This document shows, piece after piece, positions 20,532 to 29,711 of a stretch of DNA of 64,000 nucleotides. The notes under the pieces were generated by a model, which was not told the DNA's origin, did not search any database, and saw only the letters and a list, made by a program, of their open reading frames with translations. Source of the stretch: CAVTPU01 sp963736695 (GTDB lineage: Bacteria > Actinomycetota > Actinomycetes > Mycobacteriales > Micromonosporaceae); assembly GCA_963736695.1 (NCBI GenBank), contig CAVTPU010000004.1, positions 2,976,001 through 3,040,000 on the forward strand, read 5' to 3'. The number at the start of each line of letters is the position of its first letter. The first letter of the stretch is position 1. The translations under genes were made by a program, and so were the position numbers.

Positions 20532-21158
20532 GTGTCCACGAATCGACAGCCACGCGGGGGCTGGCTCTCAGGGTTTGATCCGGGTCGGCCGGGGGTCCGT
20601 GCGCTCGCGGCCATCGCCGCCGTCGCGGCGCTGGTCGCCGCAGTGATCGCCTGGCAGTCCCGGCCGGAACCAGCCCCGGTGCCACAGGCCCCCGCCGCGT
20701 CAGGCCCAGCCGATCCCGGGCCGACCGTGACCTCAGGGTCGGGTGTGGTCGTCGCCGTCTCCGGTCGGGTGCGCTTTCCCGGACTCGTACGGCTGCCCGT
20801 CGGCGCACGGGTCGCGGATGCTCTGCAGGCCGCTGGTGGCGTCCTTCCAGGCACAGATGTCACGATGATGAATGTCGCCCGCCTGTTGGCTGACGGCGAG
20901 CTGATCGTGGTGGGCGTCGCAGTCCCCACTCCGATGCCATCTGGCCCGGTGGGCTCCGCCAGCCCGGGTCGTGTCAATCTCAACACCGCGACGGTGGAGC
21001 AGTTGCAGTCACTCCCCGGGGTCGGGCCGGTGCTGGCCCAGCGGATCGTCGACTTTCGTCAGGCCCACGGCGGGTTTCGCAGTGTCGCCGACCTGCGGCA
21101 GGTCACCGGCATCGGCGACGCGAAGTTTGGTGAGCTCAAAGACCGGGTGACGGTGTGA
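20532..21158 (+). CDS. comEA: ComEA family DNA-binding competence protein
   Basis: 208 residues. An N-terminal transmembrane anchor (about 24-42), a Pro/Ala-rich linker, an SLBB-type beta-grasp domain (about 75-125) and two helix-hairpin-helix motifs at the C-terminus (VNLNTATVEQLQSLPGVGPVLAQRIV and ITGIGDAKF-like). In competent bacteria ComEA binds incoming double-stranded DNA at the cell surface. The GTG start is used; the stop overlaps the comEC start (TGATG). Confidence 0.93.
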   Translation: MSTNRQPRGGWLSGFDPGRPGVRALAAIAAVAALVAAVIAWQSRPEPAPVPQAPAASGPADPGPTVTSGSGVVVAVSGRVRFPGLVRLPVGARVADALQAAGGVLPGTDVTMMNVARLLADGELIVVGVAVPTPMPSGPVGSASPGRVNLNTATVEQLQSLPGVGPVLAQRIVDFRQAHGGFRSVADLRQVTGIGDAKFGELKDRVTV

Positions 21159-23545
21159 TGTCCGAGCCGTCGGCGATCACCCAGCGCGATCGTCCCGATA
21201 TGCGGCTCTTTGGATTCGCGGTCGGGGTGTGGGCGTCAACACTCGGGGCGCTCTACGCGAGCGTCTTGACCGCTCTCGCGATCGCCGTGGCCGCCGCTGT
21301 CGTGGCTGCTGCGGTCGGGGCGCTGAGCCCCGCGTGGCTCGCCGGGCGGGGCGACGACGACAAGTCGGGGAGTCGGCTGACCCGCATCGCGGTCATCATC
21401 CTCATTGGAGTGATCTGTGGTTCGACGGCGACGGTGGCACGCACAGCGGCCCGAACTGCCGAACCGCTCGCCACGCTGGCACGCGATCGTGCCACTGTCA
21501 CGATCGAGGTGACGATCAGCGGCGACCCGCATCGACTCGACTCCGCCTCGCCTGGTCCGGTGACCTATCTGGTGCCGGCGCGATTGCGTCATCTCACCGG
21601 CCCCGAGGGTCAGACGGCGGCTGCGGATGTGCGAGTTGTCATCTTTGGTGGTCACCCTGGATGGCGAGCACTTCTGCCCAGCCACACGGTGCGCTTCACC
21701 GGGCGGCTCGGTGAACCCCGTCGCGGCGACCTCACGGCGGCGGTGATCTCGACCACCACCGCGCCGACAGTTCTGGGCGGTCCGTCATGGGCGCAGACCG
21801 CGGCAGGGCGCCTTCGGGCTGGCCTTCAGGATGCCTGCGCGGGTCTGCGGCCCGAGCCGGGCGGGTTGCTGCCCGGACTTGTCATCGGCGACACGAGTCG
21901 ACTCGATCCGGGGGTTGAGCAGGATTTCACCGAGACCGGGCTCACTCATCTGGTTGCGGTCAGTGGCAGCAATGTCCTGCTGATCCTGGGAGTTGTCCTC
22001 TTCGCGGCACGGTGGTGCCGGGCCGGGCCGTGGATGGCTGCGGCGTTATGCGGGATCGCCTTGATCGGATTTGTGATTCTCGCCCGCCCGTCGTCCAGTG
22101 TCGTTCGGGCTGCCGCGATGGGCGCGGTGGGTTTGGTCGCTCTCGTCGCGGGTCGGCCACGGTCGGCGGCGCCGGCCCTCGCCACCGCCGTCGTGGCTGG
22201 GTTGTTGATCGATCCGGCGTTGGCCAACGACGCCGGGTTCGCGTTGTCGGTCTGCGCGACCGGTGGTCTGGTGCTGTTGGCGCCCTCGTGGCGCGACGCT
22301 TTGCGGGCACGCGGGTGGCCTCCCGGCGTCGCCGAGGCGGTTGCGGTTCCGGCAGCGGCACAGGTCGCCTGTGGTCCGGTCATCGCGGCGTTGTCGGGCT
22401 CGGTCAGCCTTATCGCGGTTCCGGCCAATCTGCTCGCGGTTCCGGCGGTCGCGCCAGCGACCCTCTTCGGAGTCGCTGCCGCAGTGCTGTCCGCGGTGTG
22501 GCCGGCTGGTGCGGAGTTCGCGGCCTGGCTTGCGAGTTGGCCGGCGCAGTGGCTCGTTCAGGTCGCGCATGTCGGCTCCGGGGTCCCCACGAGTGCGGTC
22601 CCTTGGCCGGCCGGAGTGACGGGAGGTCTCCTGCTCGCGGCGATCACCGCCGCAGCTCTCGCGGCCGGTCGATGGCCAGCCTTGCGGCGTATCGTCATCG
22701 TCGCGCTCGTGGCTGGCATGGTCGCGTCGACACCGATCAGGCTGTTGGCGCCGGGCTGGCCGCCTGCGGGGGCGGTGGTCGTCGCTTGCGATGTCGGGCA
22801 AGGTGACGGGTTGGTTCTGCCCACTGGTCCTGGTCGTGCGGTGGTGGTGGACTCGGGTCCGGAACCGGTGGGAATCGACGGATGCCTCCGTCGATTGGGC
22901 GTGTCCCATGTCGTTCTCTTCGTCGCCACTCACCTCCACGTCGACCACATCGGCGGGCTCGCCGGTGTGGGACGAGGCCGCCGTGTCGACGCTGTGCTCG
23001 CACCGGACTTCGACGAGCCTGCCGCCGGAGCGCGGAGCATGACCGCCACCGCTGCAGCGTGGGGGGCGACGCTTACTAGGGCCGCTGCGGGGTGGACCGG
23101 TCGCCACGGTGAGGTGAGTCTGACTCTTATCGGCCCCACTCGGCGGCTGACAGGCACTAGATCGGACGTGAACAACAACAGCGTCCTGATCCGGGCCGAG
23201 AGTCGAGGCGTTGTCGTGCTGCTCGGTGGGGACGCCGAAAACGAACAACAACGCGTGGTCCTCACCGATGCCGACCGGCGGGCTCTGCGGGCAGACATCC
23301 TTAAAGTTCCCCACCACGGATCGGCCTATCAAGAGACGGAACTGCTCGACACGATCGCACCTCGTGTCGTGTTGGTCAGCGTCGGTGCGGATAACCGATA
23401 TGGCCATCCGAATCCGGCGCTTATGGCGTGGTTCGCTCGGCACGCGGCGACCGTGCGCCGAACCGATCTCGACGGCGACATAGCGGTCGTCGTCGTCGAT
23501 GGTGAGCTGCGGCTGGTTGCCCGAGGCCGGTCTCGGTCGCCGTGA
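21158..23545 (+). CDS. comEC: ComEC/Rec2 family DNA uptake channel
   Basis: About 795 residues. It has an N-terminal pair of transmembrane helices and a soluble OB-like region with DUF4131 character. The multi-helix Competence domain follows (GLLPGLVIGDTSRLDP, LTHLVAVSGSNVLLIL), then a C-terminal metallo-beta-lactamase-like domain with the metal motif THLHVDHIGG and a later HHGS. ComEC forms the membrane channel through which single-stranded DNA enters the cell; the MBL domain may degrade the other strand. The ATG at 21158 overlaps the comEA stop. Whether this organism is naturally competent is unknown. Confidence 0.94.
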   Translation: MSEPSAITQRDRPDMRLFGFAVGVWASTLGALYASVLTALAIAVAAAVVAAAVGALSPAWLAGRGDDDKSGSRLTRIAVIILIGVICGSTATVARTAARTAEPLATLARDRATVTIEVTISGDPHRLDSASPGPVTYLVPARLRHLTGPEGQTAAADVRVVIFGGHPGWRALLPSHTVRFTGRLGEPRRGDLTAAVISTTTAPTVLGGPSWAQTAAGRLRAGLQDACAGLRPEPGGLLPGLVIGDTSRLDPGVEQDFTETGLTHLVAVSGSNVLLILGVVLFAARWCRAGPWMAAALCGIALIGFVILARPSSSVVRAAAMGAVGLVALVAGRPRSAAPALATAVVAGLLIDPALANDAGFALSVCATGGLVLLAPSWRDALRARGWPPGVAEAVAVPAAAQVACGPVIAALSGSVSLIAVPANLLAVPAVAPATLFGVAAAVLSAVWPAGAEFAAWLASWPAQWLVQVAHVGSGVPTSAVPWPAGVTGGLLLAAITAAALAAGRWPALRRIVIVALVAGMVASTPIRLLAPGWPPAGAVVVACDVGQGDGLVLPTGPGRAVVVDSGPEPVGIDGCLRRLGVSHVVLFVATHLHVDHIGGLAGVGRGRRVDAVLAPDFDEPAAGARSMTATAAAWGATLTRAAAGWTGRHGEVSLTLIGPTRRLTGTRSDVNNNSVLIRAESRGVVVLLGGDAENEQQRVVLTDADRRALRADILKVPHHGSAYQETELLDTIAPRVVLVSVGADNRYGHPNPALMAWFARHAATVRRTDLDGDIAVVVVDGELRLVARGRSRSP

Positions 23546-23563
23546 CCGTGGGAGGATTGCGCC

Positions 23564-24529
23564 ATGACCACCGCCACGGGCCTCGTGCACCTCGTCGTCG
23601 GCGACGAGGAACTGCTGGTCGCGCGTGGGATCGCAGCGGCCGTCGCCGCTGTCAAACAATCCGGCGACGTGGTCGTGCATGAATTCGTCGCGTCCGAGAT
23701 GGTTCCCAGTGATCTGTTCGCGGCGGCCAGCCCGTCGTTGTTCGCCGAACAGCGAGTGGTGGTGATTCGAAACCTGCACGATGCGAAGAAGGACCTGGCC
23801 GCTGCGGTGCTCACCTACGTCGGCGCGCCCGAACCTGACGTTGTGCTCGTCGCCGCGCACGCTGGCGGCGCGAAAGGCAAAAGTCTGCTTGAGGGCCTGC
23901 GCGGTGCCGGGGCGACACTGACCAGCGCTGCGAAGATCACCAAGCATCGGGATCGGGTCGGCTTCGTTCGTGACGAGATCCGCCGTCTCGGCGGCAGGTG
24001 CTCCGACGACGCCGGCGAGGCGCTGCTCGCCGCAGTCGGCAATGATCTGCGGGAGTTGGCCGCAGCCTGTTCCCAACTCGTCGCCGACACCGGCGGAACG
24101 ATCGACGTCGGCATCGTCAACCGTTACTACCGCGGGCGGGCCGAGGTCAGCGGATTCACTGTGGCGGACCTGGCGATCGTCGGAGACGTGCCCGGAGCGT
24201 TGGAGGCGCTGCGTTGGGCGCTGCACGTGGGGGTCGACCCCGTTCCCATCGCTGATGCACTCGCCGACGGCGTGCGGACCATTTCGCGGGTTGCGAGCGC
24301 CGGTCGGGCGAGTGCGTTTCAGCTCGCCAGCACGCTCGGCATGCCGTCATGGAAGGTGGAACGGGCGCAGCGCCACGCTCGCGGGTGGTCACCGGACGGC
24401 CTCGCAGTTGCCATGATCGCGGCCGCCGAGTGCAACGCGGCGGTCAAGGGCGGGGCCGACAACCGGGGCTATGCCCTGGAGCGGGCGGTCTTCGCGATCG
24501 CCGGGGCGCGTTCCCACGGATCCCGCTGA
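23564..24529 (+). CDS. holA: DNA polymerase III subunit delta
   Basis: A 321-residue clamp-loader subunit. Delta opens the beta clamp so that it can be loaded onto primed DNA. The N-terminal AAA-like part (LVVGDEELLVARGI), the KTHRDR-equivalent region and the C-terminal collar domain fit the HolA family. Position between comEC and rpsT is the standard bacterial order. GGGAGGATT precedes the ATG. Confidence 0.93.
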   Translation: MTTATGLVHLVVGDEELLVARGIAAAVAAVKQSGDVVVHEFVASEMVPSDLFAAASPSLFAEQRVVVIRNLHDAKKDLAAAVLTYVGAPEPDVVLVAAHAGGAKGKSLLEGLRGAGATLTSAAKITKHRDRVGFVRDEIRRLGGRCSDDAGEALLAAVGNDLRELAAACSQLVADTGGTIDVGIVNRYYRGRAEVSGFTVADLAIVGDVPGALEALRWALHVGVDPVPIADALADGVRTISRVASAGRASAFQLASTLGMPSWKVERAQRHARGWSPDGLAVAMIAAAECNAAVKGGADNRGYALERAVFAIAGARSHGSR

Positions 24530-24571
24530 GCACGTTTCGTGGTCATTTCGCAGGAAGTGAACGCGGTCAAG

Positions 24572-24602
24572 CCCACGCACGCGGGTGGTCAGCGTGCGCG
24601 GG
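24572..24602 (-). terminator. Candidate hairpin terminator between holA and rpsT
   Basis: An 11-bp stem with one mismatch (24572-24582 and 24592-24602) and a 9-nt loop lies in the gap between the convergent holA and rpsT genes. It could serve both. There is no T tract. Confidence 0.4.
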
Positions 24603-24664
24603 CTCGGTTGTCCGCACGAAGAGCGAGCGCCACTCAGTCGGTGTCGGCTGAACGGCGAACGAGG

Positions 24665-24931
24665 TCAGCTCGCGAGCGCGGCGAGGCGCTTCGAGATGGC
24701 GGCCTTGCGGTTCGCCGCCTGGTTCTGGTGAATGACACCCTTGCTGACGGCCTTGTCGAGCTTACGCGACGCGTCACGCATGAGCGTCGTCGCGGCCGCC
24801 GTGTCGCCCGTCGCCGCCGTCTCGTGGAACTTGCGGATGGCGGTCTTCAGCGACGACTTCACGGCCTTGTTGCGCAACCGGGCCTTCTCGTTCTGCCGGT
24901 TGCGCTTGATCTGGGACTTGATGTTCGCCAC
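24665..24931 (-). CDS. rpsT: Ribosomal protein bS20
   Basis: An 88-residue, strongly basic helical protein of the small subunit that binds 16S rRNA. The start ANIKSQIKRNRQNEKARLRN and the end IHQNQAANRKAAISKRLAAL are typical bS20. It uses a GTG start and is transcribed divergently from lepA. The 298 bases between the two starts must hold both promoters and contain no gene. Confidence 0.97.
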   Translation of the reverse strand: MANIKSQIKRNRQNEKARLRNKAVKSSLKTAIRKFHETAATGDTAAATTLMRDASRKLDKAVSKGVIHQNQAANRKAAISKRLAALAS

Positions 24932-25229
24932 GCGACAGCCTCGTCCTGGTTGTTCGGATAATGGAAGCGTTCCGCCACCGGTGAGCGGCGGTGATGAGTG
25001 GGCGCACGAAACAGCCGTGTCTCCACACGTGATATGACAGGTTACCAGTCTCGACCGGTCTGCCTCAAACGGACCGCCGGCAGTGCGGTCGGCGACCCCT
25101 GAGGGGGTGGTGAGAGCGGGGCTGACGCCGGGCGAGGGAGTTCGACGGGCCTCGTGGGACTATGGGGGCGGTCGGCTGTTGTTTCGGCAGACCAGTGCCC
25201 GTTATCCCTTCGTCAAGCAAGGATGAGGC

Positions 25230-27095
25230 GTGCCCACGACCCTTGATCCCGGCGCGACCGAACCTGGACGCATCCGCAACTTCTGCATCATCGCCCACAT
25301 CGACCACGGTAAGTCGACCCTGGCCGACCGAATGCTCCAGATCACCGGGGTCGTCGACGCTCGGCACATGCGGGACCAATACCTCGACCGCATGGATATC
25401 GAGCGGGAGCGTGGCATCACAATCAAGAGCCAGGCGGTGCGGCTGCCGTGGCGGGTGCGTGAGGGTGAGCAGACCGGCGCCGACGCGGTCCTCAACATGA
25501 TTGACACGCCGGGACACGTCGACTTCACCTATGAGGTCAGCCGCAGCCTCGCCGCGTGTGAGGGCGCGGTATTGCTGGTCGACGCGGCGCAGGGGATTGA
25601 GGCGCAGACGTTGGCGAACCTCTACCTGGCGCTCGAAAACGATCTTACTGTGATTCCCGTGCTCAACAAGATCGACCTGCCAGCCGCCCAGCCGGAGAAA
25701 TACGCCGAGGAGTTGGCGCACCTGATCGGGTGCGAACCAGAGGATTGTCTGCGAGTCTCCGGCAAGACCGGCGTCGGGGTGGCCCACTTGCTCGACGAGA
25801 TCGTCCGGCAGATTCCGGCGCCGACCGGAGCGGCGGACGCGCCGGCCCGGGCAATGATCTTCGACTCGGTCTACGACGTCTATCGCGGCGTCGTCACCTA
25901 CGTGCGGGTCATCGACGGCCGGATCGAGGCCCGTGACCGGATCAAGATGATGTCCACCGGGGCCGTGCACGAACTGCTTGAACTCGGTGTCATCTCCCCC
26001 GAGCCGACGAAGTGGCGGGCACTCGGGGTCGGTGAGGTGGGCTATCTCATGACTGGCGTGAAGGACGTGAGGCAGTCCCGGGTCGGCGACACGATCACAA
26101 TCAACACACGTCCGGCGACGGAGGCTCTCGGCGGATACAAAGATCCGAAACCGATGGTCTATTCGGGGCTCTATCCCATCGATGGTTCCGACTATCCGGC
26201 ACTGCGGGACGCTCTCGACAAGCTCAAACTCAATGACGCGGCGCTCAACTATGAGCCGGAGACCTCGGCGGCACTCGGGTTCGGCTTTCGGTGCGGGTTC
26301 CTCGGCCTGCTCCACCTGGAGATCATCCAGGAGCGGTTGGAGCGCGAGTTCGGTCTCGACCTCATCTCCACCGCCCCGAACGTCGTCTATCGGGTGGGGC
26401 TCGACGACGGCGGGGAGACCGTCGTGACCAACCCCAGCGAGTATCCGACCGGCAAAGTGACACAGGTCTTCGAGCCGATCGTGCGTGCCACCGTGTTGAC
26501 GCCCAACGACTATGTCGGCGCGGTGATGGAGCTGTGCCAGGGGCGGCGGGGCACGTTGAAGGGCATGGAATATCTCTCGACCGATCGGGTGGAGTTGCGT
26601 TATACCCTGCCGCTGGCCGAGATCATCTATGACTTCTTCGACCAGCTCAAGAGCCGTACGAAGGGCTATGCGTCGCTCGACTATGAACCATCCGGCGAGC
26701 AGGAGGCCGACTTGGTCAAGGTCGACATTCTGCTGCATGGCGAGGCGGTCGACGCCTTCTCGGCGATCGTGCACAAGGACAAGGCCTACAACTACGGCGT
26801 GACGATCGCCGCGAAGCTGCGATCGTTGATCCCCCGGCAACAGTTTGAGGTGCCGATCCAGGCCGCGATCGGCAGCCGCATCATCGCCCGCGAGACGATC
26901 CGCGCGATGCGCAAGGACGTGCTCGCGAAGTGTTATGGCGGTGACATCACCCGCAAGCGGAAGCTCCTGGAGAAACAGAAGGAAGGCAAGCGGCGGATGA
27001 AGATGGTGGGCCGGGTCGAGGTGCCGCAGGAGGCCTTCATCGCTGCTCTATCCACTTCGGACAGTACGCCGGAGAAGCAGGGCGGCAAGAAGTAG
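25230..27095 (+). CDS. lepA: Elongation factor 4 (LepA)
   Basis: A 621-residue translational GTPase that binds the ribosome and affects initiation and back-translocation. It has the G1 motif AHIDHGKS near residue 25, the RGITIK switch I, DTPGHVD (G3) and NKIDLP (G4). The LepA-specific C-terminal domain with the KDKAYNYGV segment is present. The GTG start follows AAGGATGAGG. It is the only gene in its transcription unit that I can define. Confidence 0.97.
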   Translation: MPTTLDPGATEPGRIRNFCIIAHIDHGKSTLADRMLQITGVVDARHMRDQYLDRMDIERERGITIKSQAVRLPWRVREGEQTGADAVLNMIDTPGHVDFTYEVSRSLAACEGAVLLVDAAQGIEAQTLANLYLALENDLTVIPVLNKIDLPAAQPEKYAEELAHLIGCEPEDCLRVSGKTGVGVAHLLDEIVRQIPAPTGAADAPARAMIFDSVYDVYRGVVTYVRVIDGRIEARDRIKMMSTGAVHELLELGVISPEPTKWRALGVGEVGYLMTGVKDVRQSRVGDTITINTRPATEALGGYKDPKPMVYSGLYPIDGSDYPALRDALDKLKLNDAALNYEPETSAALGFGFRCGFLGLLHLEIIQERLEREFGLDLISTAPNVVYRVGLDDGGETVVTNPSEYPTGKVTQVFEPIVRATVLTPNDYVGAVMELCQGRRGTLKGMEYLSTDRVELRYTLPLAEIIYDFFDQLKSRTKGYASLDYEPSGEQEADLVKVDILLHGEAVDAFSAIVHKDKAYNYGVTIAAKLRSLIPRQQFEVPIQAAIGSRIIARETIRAMRKDVLAKCYGGDITRKRKLLEKQKEGKRRMKMVGRVEVPQEAFIAALSTSDSTPEKQGGKK

Positions 27096-27134
27096 GGTTC
27101 GCCCACGACTTTCCTTAACCCGGGCCAGTCGCGC

Positions 27135-27773
27135 ATGATGGCTGCGATGGATGTGAGGCCGTCGCCGAGTCGCGACGTTGAAGATGGCTTCGTCGACGGT
27201 CAGGACACTTCCCCGACCGTGAGGCTTGGGCTCGTCGTCGCCCGCGCCCAAGCGGGCGACGACGACGCGTTTCGTGTGCTCTATCGGGCGGTCCAACCCG
27301 GCCTATTGCGCTATCTGCGGGTGTTGGTCGGTCACGATGCCGAAGACGTGGCGTCGGAGACATGGGCCCAGATCGCTCGTGATCTCGGCACATTTCGCGG
27401 CGACGGGGATGGCTTCCGAGGCTGGGCGGCGACGATCGCCCGACATCGTGCGCTCGATCACGTGCGGTGGCTGCGGCGCCGGCCGGTGGTCGCCGCGCCA
27501 ATTGATGAATTCATCGGCGTCGCGGCTCGCGACGACACAGCGCAACAAACGATCGACCTGCTCGCCACCGACGAGGCGATCGCACTGATCGCCGAACTGC
27601 CACAGGATCAGGCCGAGGCGGTGCTGCTGCGGGTCGTTATCGGCCTCGACGCGACGACTGCGGGTCACGTGCTGGGCAAGCGGGCGGGGGCTGTGCGCAC
27701 CGCGTGTCATCGTGGGCTGCGGCGGTTGGCGCGGCAGTTGGCCGATCGCGATTCTTCGGTCGGCCAACCATGA
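27135..27773 (+). CDS. RNA polymerase sigma factor, ECF-like (sigma-70 regions 2 and 4)
   Basis: A 212-residue protein. Region 2 is visible as DDAFRVLYRAVQPGLLRYLRVLVG followed by DAEDVASETWAQIARDL; the region 4 helix-turn-helix lies at about 155-205 (LPQDQAEAVLLRVVIGLDATTAGHVLGKRAGAVR). There is no extra C-terminal domain. The stop overlaps the ATG of a membrane protein gene, its probable regulator. Three in-frame ATG codons occur in the first five residues; the first is given. Confidence 0.88.
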   Translation: MMAAMDVRPSPSRDVEDGFVDGQDTSPTVRLGLVVARAQAGDDDAFRVLYRAVQPGLLRYLRVLVGHDAEDVASETWAQIARDLGTFRGDGDGFRGWAATIARHRALDHVRWLRRRPVVAAPIDEFIGVAARDDTAQQTIDLLATDEAIALIAELPQDQAEAVLLRVVIGLDATTAGHVLGKRAGAVRTACHRGLRRLARQLADRDSSVGQP

Positions 27774-28555
27774 CGAACTGGCGTGGGCGTAACGCCGCTG
27801 GTGGCCGTGACGCTGAAGGGCATGAGATGGGTGAGGACCACGACGGCCGAATGGACCGTGTCACCGCTGAACGTGTCGCCAACGGTGATCTTGATGCCGC
27901 GCCCGCGCTCGCGGACCTGCTCGCCGCCGCGCGGGCGCCGGGGCATGCGTGCGAGTTGCGGGGTGAGGCGCGTGCTGTGCAGGCCTTCCGGCTGGCACGC
28001 CTCGGCCAGGGGGCGGCGGGGGAGCGCGGAAGGCCGCGGCGGCTGGGCGTACCAGAGATTCGGCGGGTGGGTCGGCTGAGCTTGGTCGCGGCTGCTGCGT
28101 GTGTGGTGGTGGCCGGCGTCGCGGTCGCCGCCGGTACGGGTGTCCTGCTCACGCCGCTGAGTGGTGACCGCACCCTCGCCACCCAGCGGCCGGATCGCCC
28201 CGATCGGGCCCGATCCGCGACGCCCGGCGCGTCATCGCGTGCTGTGGTGGCGACGCCGCTGGCCCCGACGCCGACCACCTCGGCGCGGCTCGTGGAGTTG
28301 TGCCAGTTTTACCTCGCGGCCCCATCGGGGCACGCCCCGCCGAAGTCACACAGCCCGGCCTTCGCGACGCTCGCGAACGCCGCCGGTGGCGCCGATCGGG
28401 TGAATGATCTGTGTGCGCGATTGGTGCCCACCCCGCTCGGGTCGACGCCCGGGGACACTGACGACAAGACCCACAAGCCGCATCCGGCGAGGACGAAGAC
28501 GACGGGCGTTCCCACGGCGCCGCCGACGACGCCGAACATGTCGGCGTCGATGTGA
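27770..28555 (+). CDS. Putative anti-sigma factor, membrane-anchored
   Basis: A 261-residue protein, translationally coupled (ATGA) to the sigma factor before it. A cytoplasmic N-terminus of about 105 residues with the ADLLAAARAPGHACELRGE-type helix is often seen in the partner of actinomycete sigma factors. One transmembrane helix (about 107-127) follows, then a Pro/Thr/Arg-rich outside region. The outer part has a short domain with two cysteines (ELCQFYL and NDLCARL) and a low-complexity tail. It probably holds the sigma factor inactive at the membrane; there is no zinc-binding anti-sigma HX3CX2C motif. Confidence 0.65.
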   Translation: MTNWRGRNAAGGRDAEGHEMGEDHDGRMDRVTAERVANGDLDAAPALADLLAAARAPGHACELRGEARAVQAFRLARLGQGAAGERGRPRRLGVPEIRRVGRLSLVAAAACVVVAGVAVAAGTGVLLTPLSGDRTLATQRPDRPDRARSATPGASSRAVVATPLAPTPTTSARLVELCQFYLAAPSGHAPPKSHSPAFATLANAAGGADRVNDLCARLVPTPLGSTPGDTDDKTHKPHPARTKTTGVPTAPPTTPNMSASM

Positions 28556-28647
28556 CGATGCCGATGTGACAAAAATCGGGGCGGCGACGCTGTGTCTGAC
28601 AGAACCACCATGGGCCACGGCACCCTCCCTCACCGGGGCCCGTCGGT

Positions 28648-28717
28648 GGTGCTGCGAGAGTCGCAGCCGTGTGCGTCAACCTCTCGAGCGCGCGGCGGCT
28701 CCGGCTCTCGCAGCACC
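28648..28717. terminator. Long stem-loop between convergent genes
   Basis: Perfect 13-bp arms at 28648-28660 and 28705-28717 enclose 44 bases that can pair further (AGCCG at 28665-28669 with CGGCT at 28696-28700). It sits 92 bases after the putative anti-sigma gene and five bases beyond the stop of the opposite transglycosylase-like gene. It is therefore a likely shared terminator. Confidence 0.5.
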
Positions 28718-28722
28718 GCTGA

Positions 28723-29601
28723 TCAGCGGTGATAGACCTCGGCGACGACGCTTGCGGGTTGCGCGGCCGCAGCTCCGACTTGGCCGGTGACCGTCGAATC
28801 GTCGGTGATCCGGCGCCACTTTCCGTTGTCGGCGGACCACTCCTGACCCCCGAACTGGACTCGGGCGACGCCTTGGCCGGCGGAGTGCGCCACCAGCCAG
28901 TGTGCGAACTGCCAACCCGCGCGTTCGGTGCCCGCGGAGACTGTGAGTCGCTCAACGTTCGAGGTCACCACGTGCGCGGTGTCACCCCAGTCGAGTCTCA
29001 GCCCCGCCCCGAGCGCGGCGGCGGCGTCCGCGCCCCGGTTCGCGGGATCGCCGACGCGGGTGCAGGTGATCGCGCTCGCGGTCTGCCCGCCGAGGGCGTC
29101 GGTGAGCACCCCAGCTTCGTCGCCCCACTTCTCATAGGCCTGGGGGAAGGCGCTTCGCTGCACACGTTGCGCGGCATCGGTGACGCGCATCTGTTCCCAG
29201 CCACGCACTCTGAGCAACGCGGAATAGAACTTGCCGGCGGCGTAGCGGGGATCACCGAGCTGTGTGGGAGTGCCCCAGCCCTGACTTGGACGCTGCTGGA
29301 AGAGACCGACAGAGTCGCGGTCACCGCTGGCGAGATTCTCCAGTTTGGACTCCTGCAACGCGGTTGCGAGAGCCACGACGATGGCGCGGTCGGGCACTTT
29401 GCGGCGGATGCCGACGGCGGTGATGGTGGCGGCGTTGGCCATCTGTGCGGCGTTGAGATGCACGATGCCCGCGTTGGTGTGCGCCTCGCAGTCGGGGGCC
29501 AGCGACAGGTGTTCGCTGAACCGGGTGATCGCGAGATAGATCCCGCCACCGAGAAGCAGCATCAGCACCGTCGCCAGAATGACTGCCGTGCGCGCTCGCA
29601 C
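28723..29601 (-). CDS. Membrane-anchored lytic-transglycosylase-like protein
   Basis: A 292-residue protein with one N-terminal transmembrane helix (about 5-26), the rest outside. The segment VALATALQESKLENLASGDRDSVGLFQQR resembles the lysozyme/SLT fold with a candidate catalytic Glu in LQES; such proteins occur widely in actinobacteria and are sometimes misnamed heavy-metal transporters. The C-terminal part (about 200-292) is a separate beta-rich domain that I do not recognise. The GTG start has GGGAGG nearby. Activity on peptidoglycan is inferred only. Confidence 0.7.
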   Translation of the reverse strand: MRARTAVILATVLMLLLGGGIYLAITRFSEHLSLAPDCEAHTNAGIVHLNAAQMANAATITAVGIRRKVPDRAIVVALATALQESKLENLASGDRDSVGLFQQRPSQGWGTPTQLGDPRYAAGKFYSALLRVRGWEQMRVTDAAQRVQRSAFPQAYEKWGDEAGVLTDALGGQTASAITCTRVGDPANRGADAAAALGAGLRLDWGDTAHVVTSNVERLTVSAGTERAGWQFAHWLVAHSAGQGVARVQFGGQEWSADNGKWRRITDDSTVTGQVGAAAAQPASVVAEVYHR

Positions 29602-29711
29602 TTCGCCGCCTCCCTTCTGATCAATTACCCTACGTGGCGGTGTTCATAAATGCACGCCCGTCCCAAGATCATCTCCCGGCCCGCTGACGGCGGACGAGGT
29701 CGGTGTGACGG

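Noticed and set aside
22046..24226. Minus-strand open frame of 726 codons across comEC and holA
   Set aside because: Antisense shadow of two well-supported genes; Arg/Gln/His-rich with no family features.
25065..26840. Minus-strand open frame of 591 codons across lepA
   Set aside because: Antisense of lepA; its composition mirrors the real gene and it has no ribosome site or domain.
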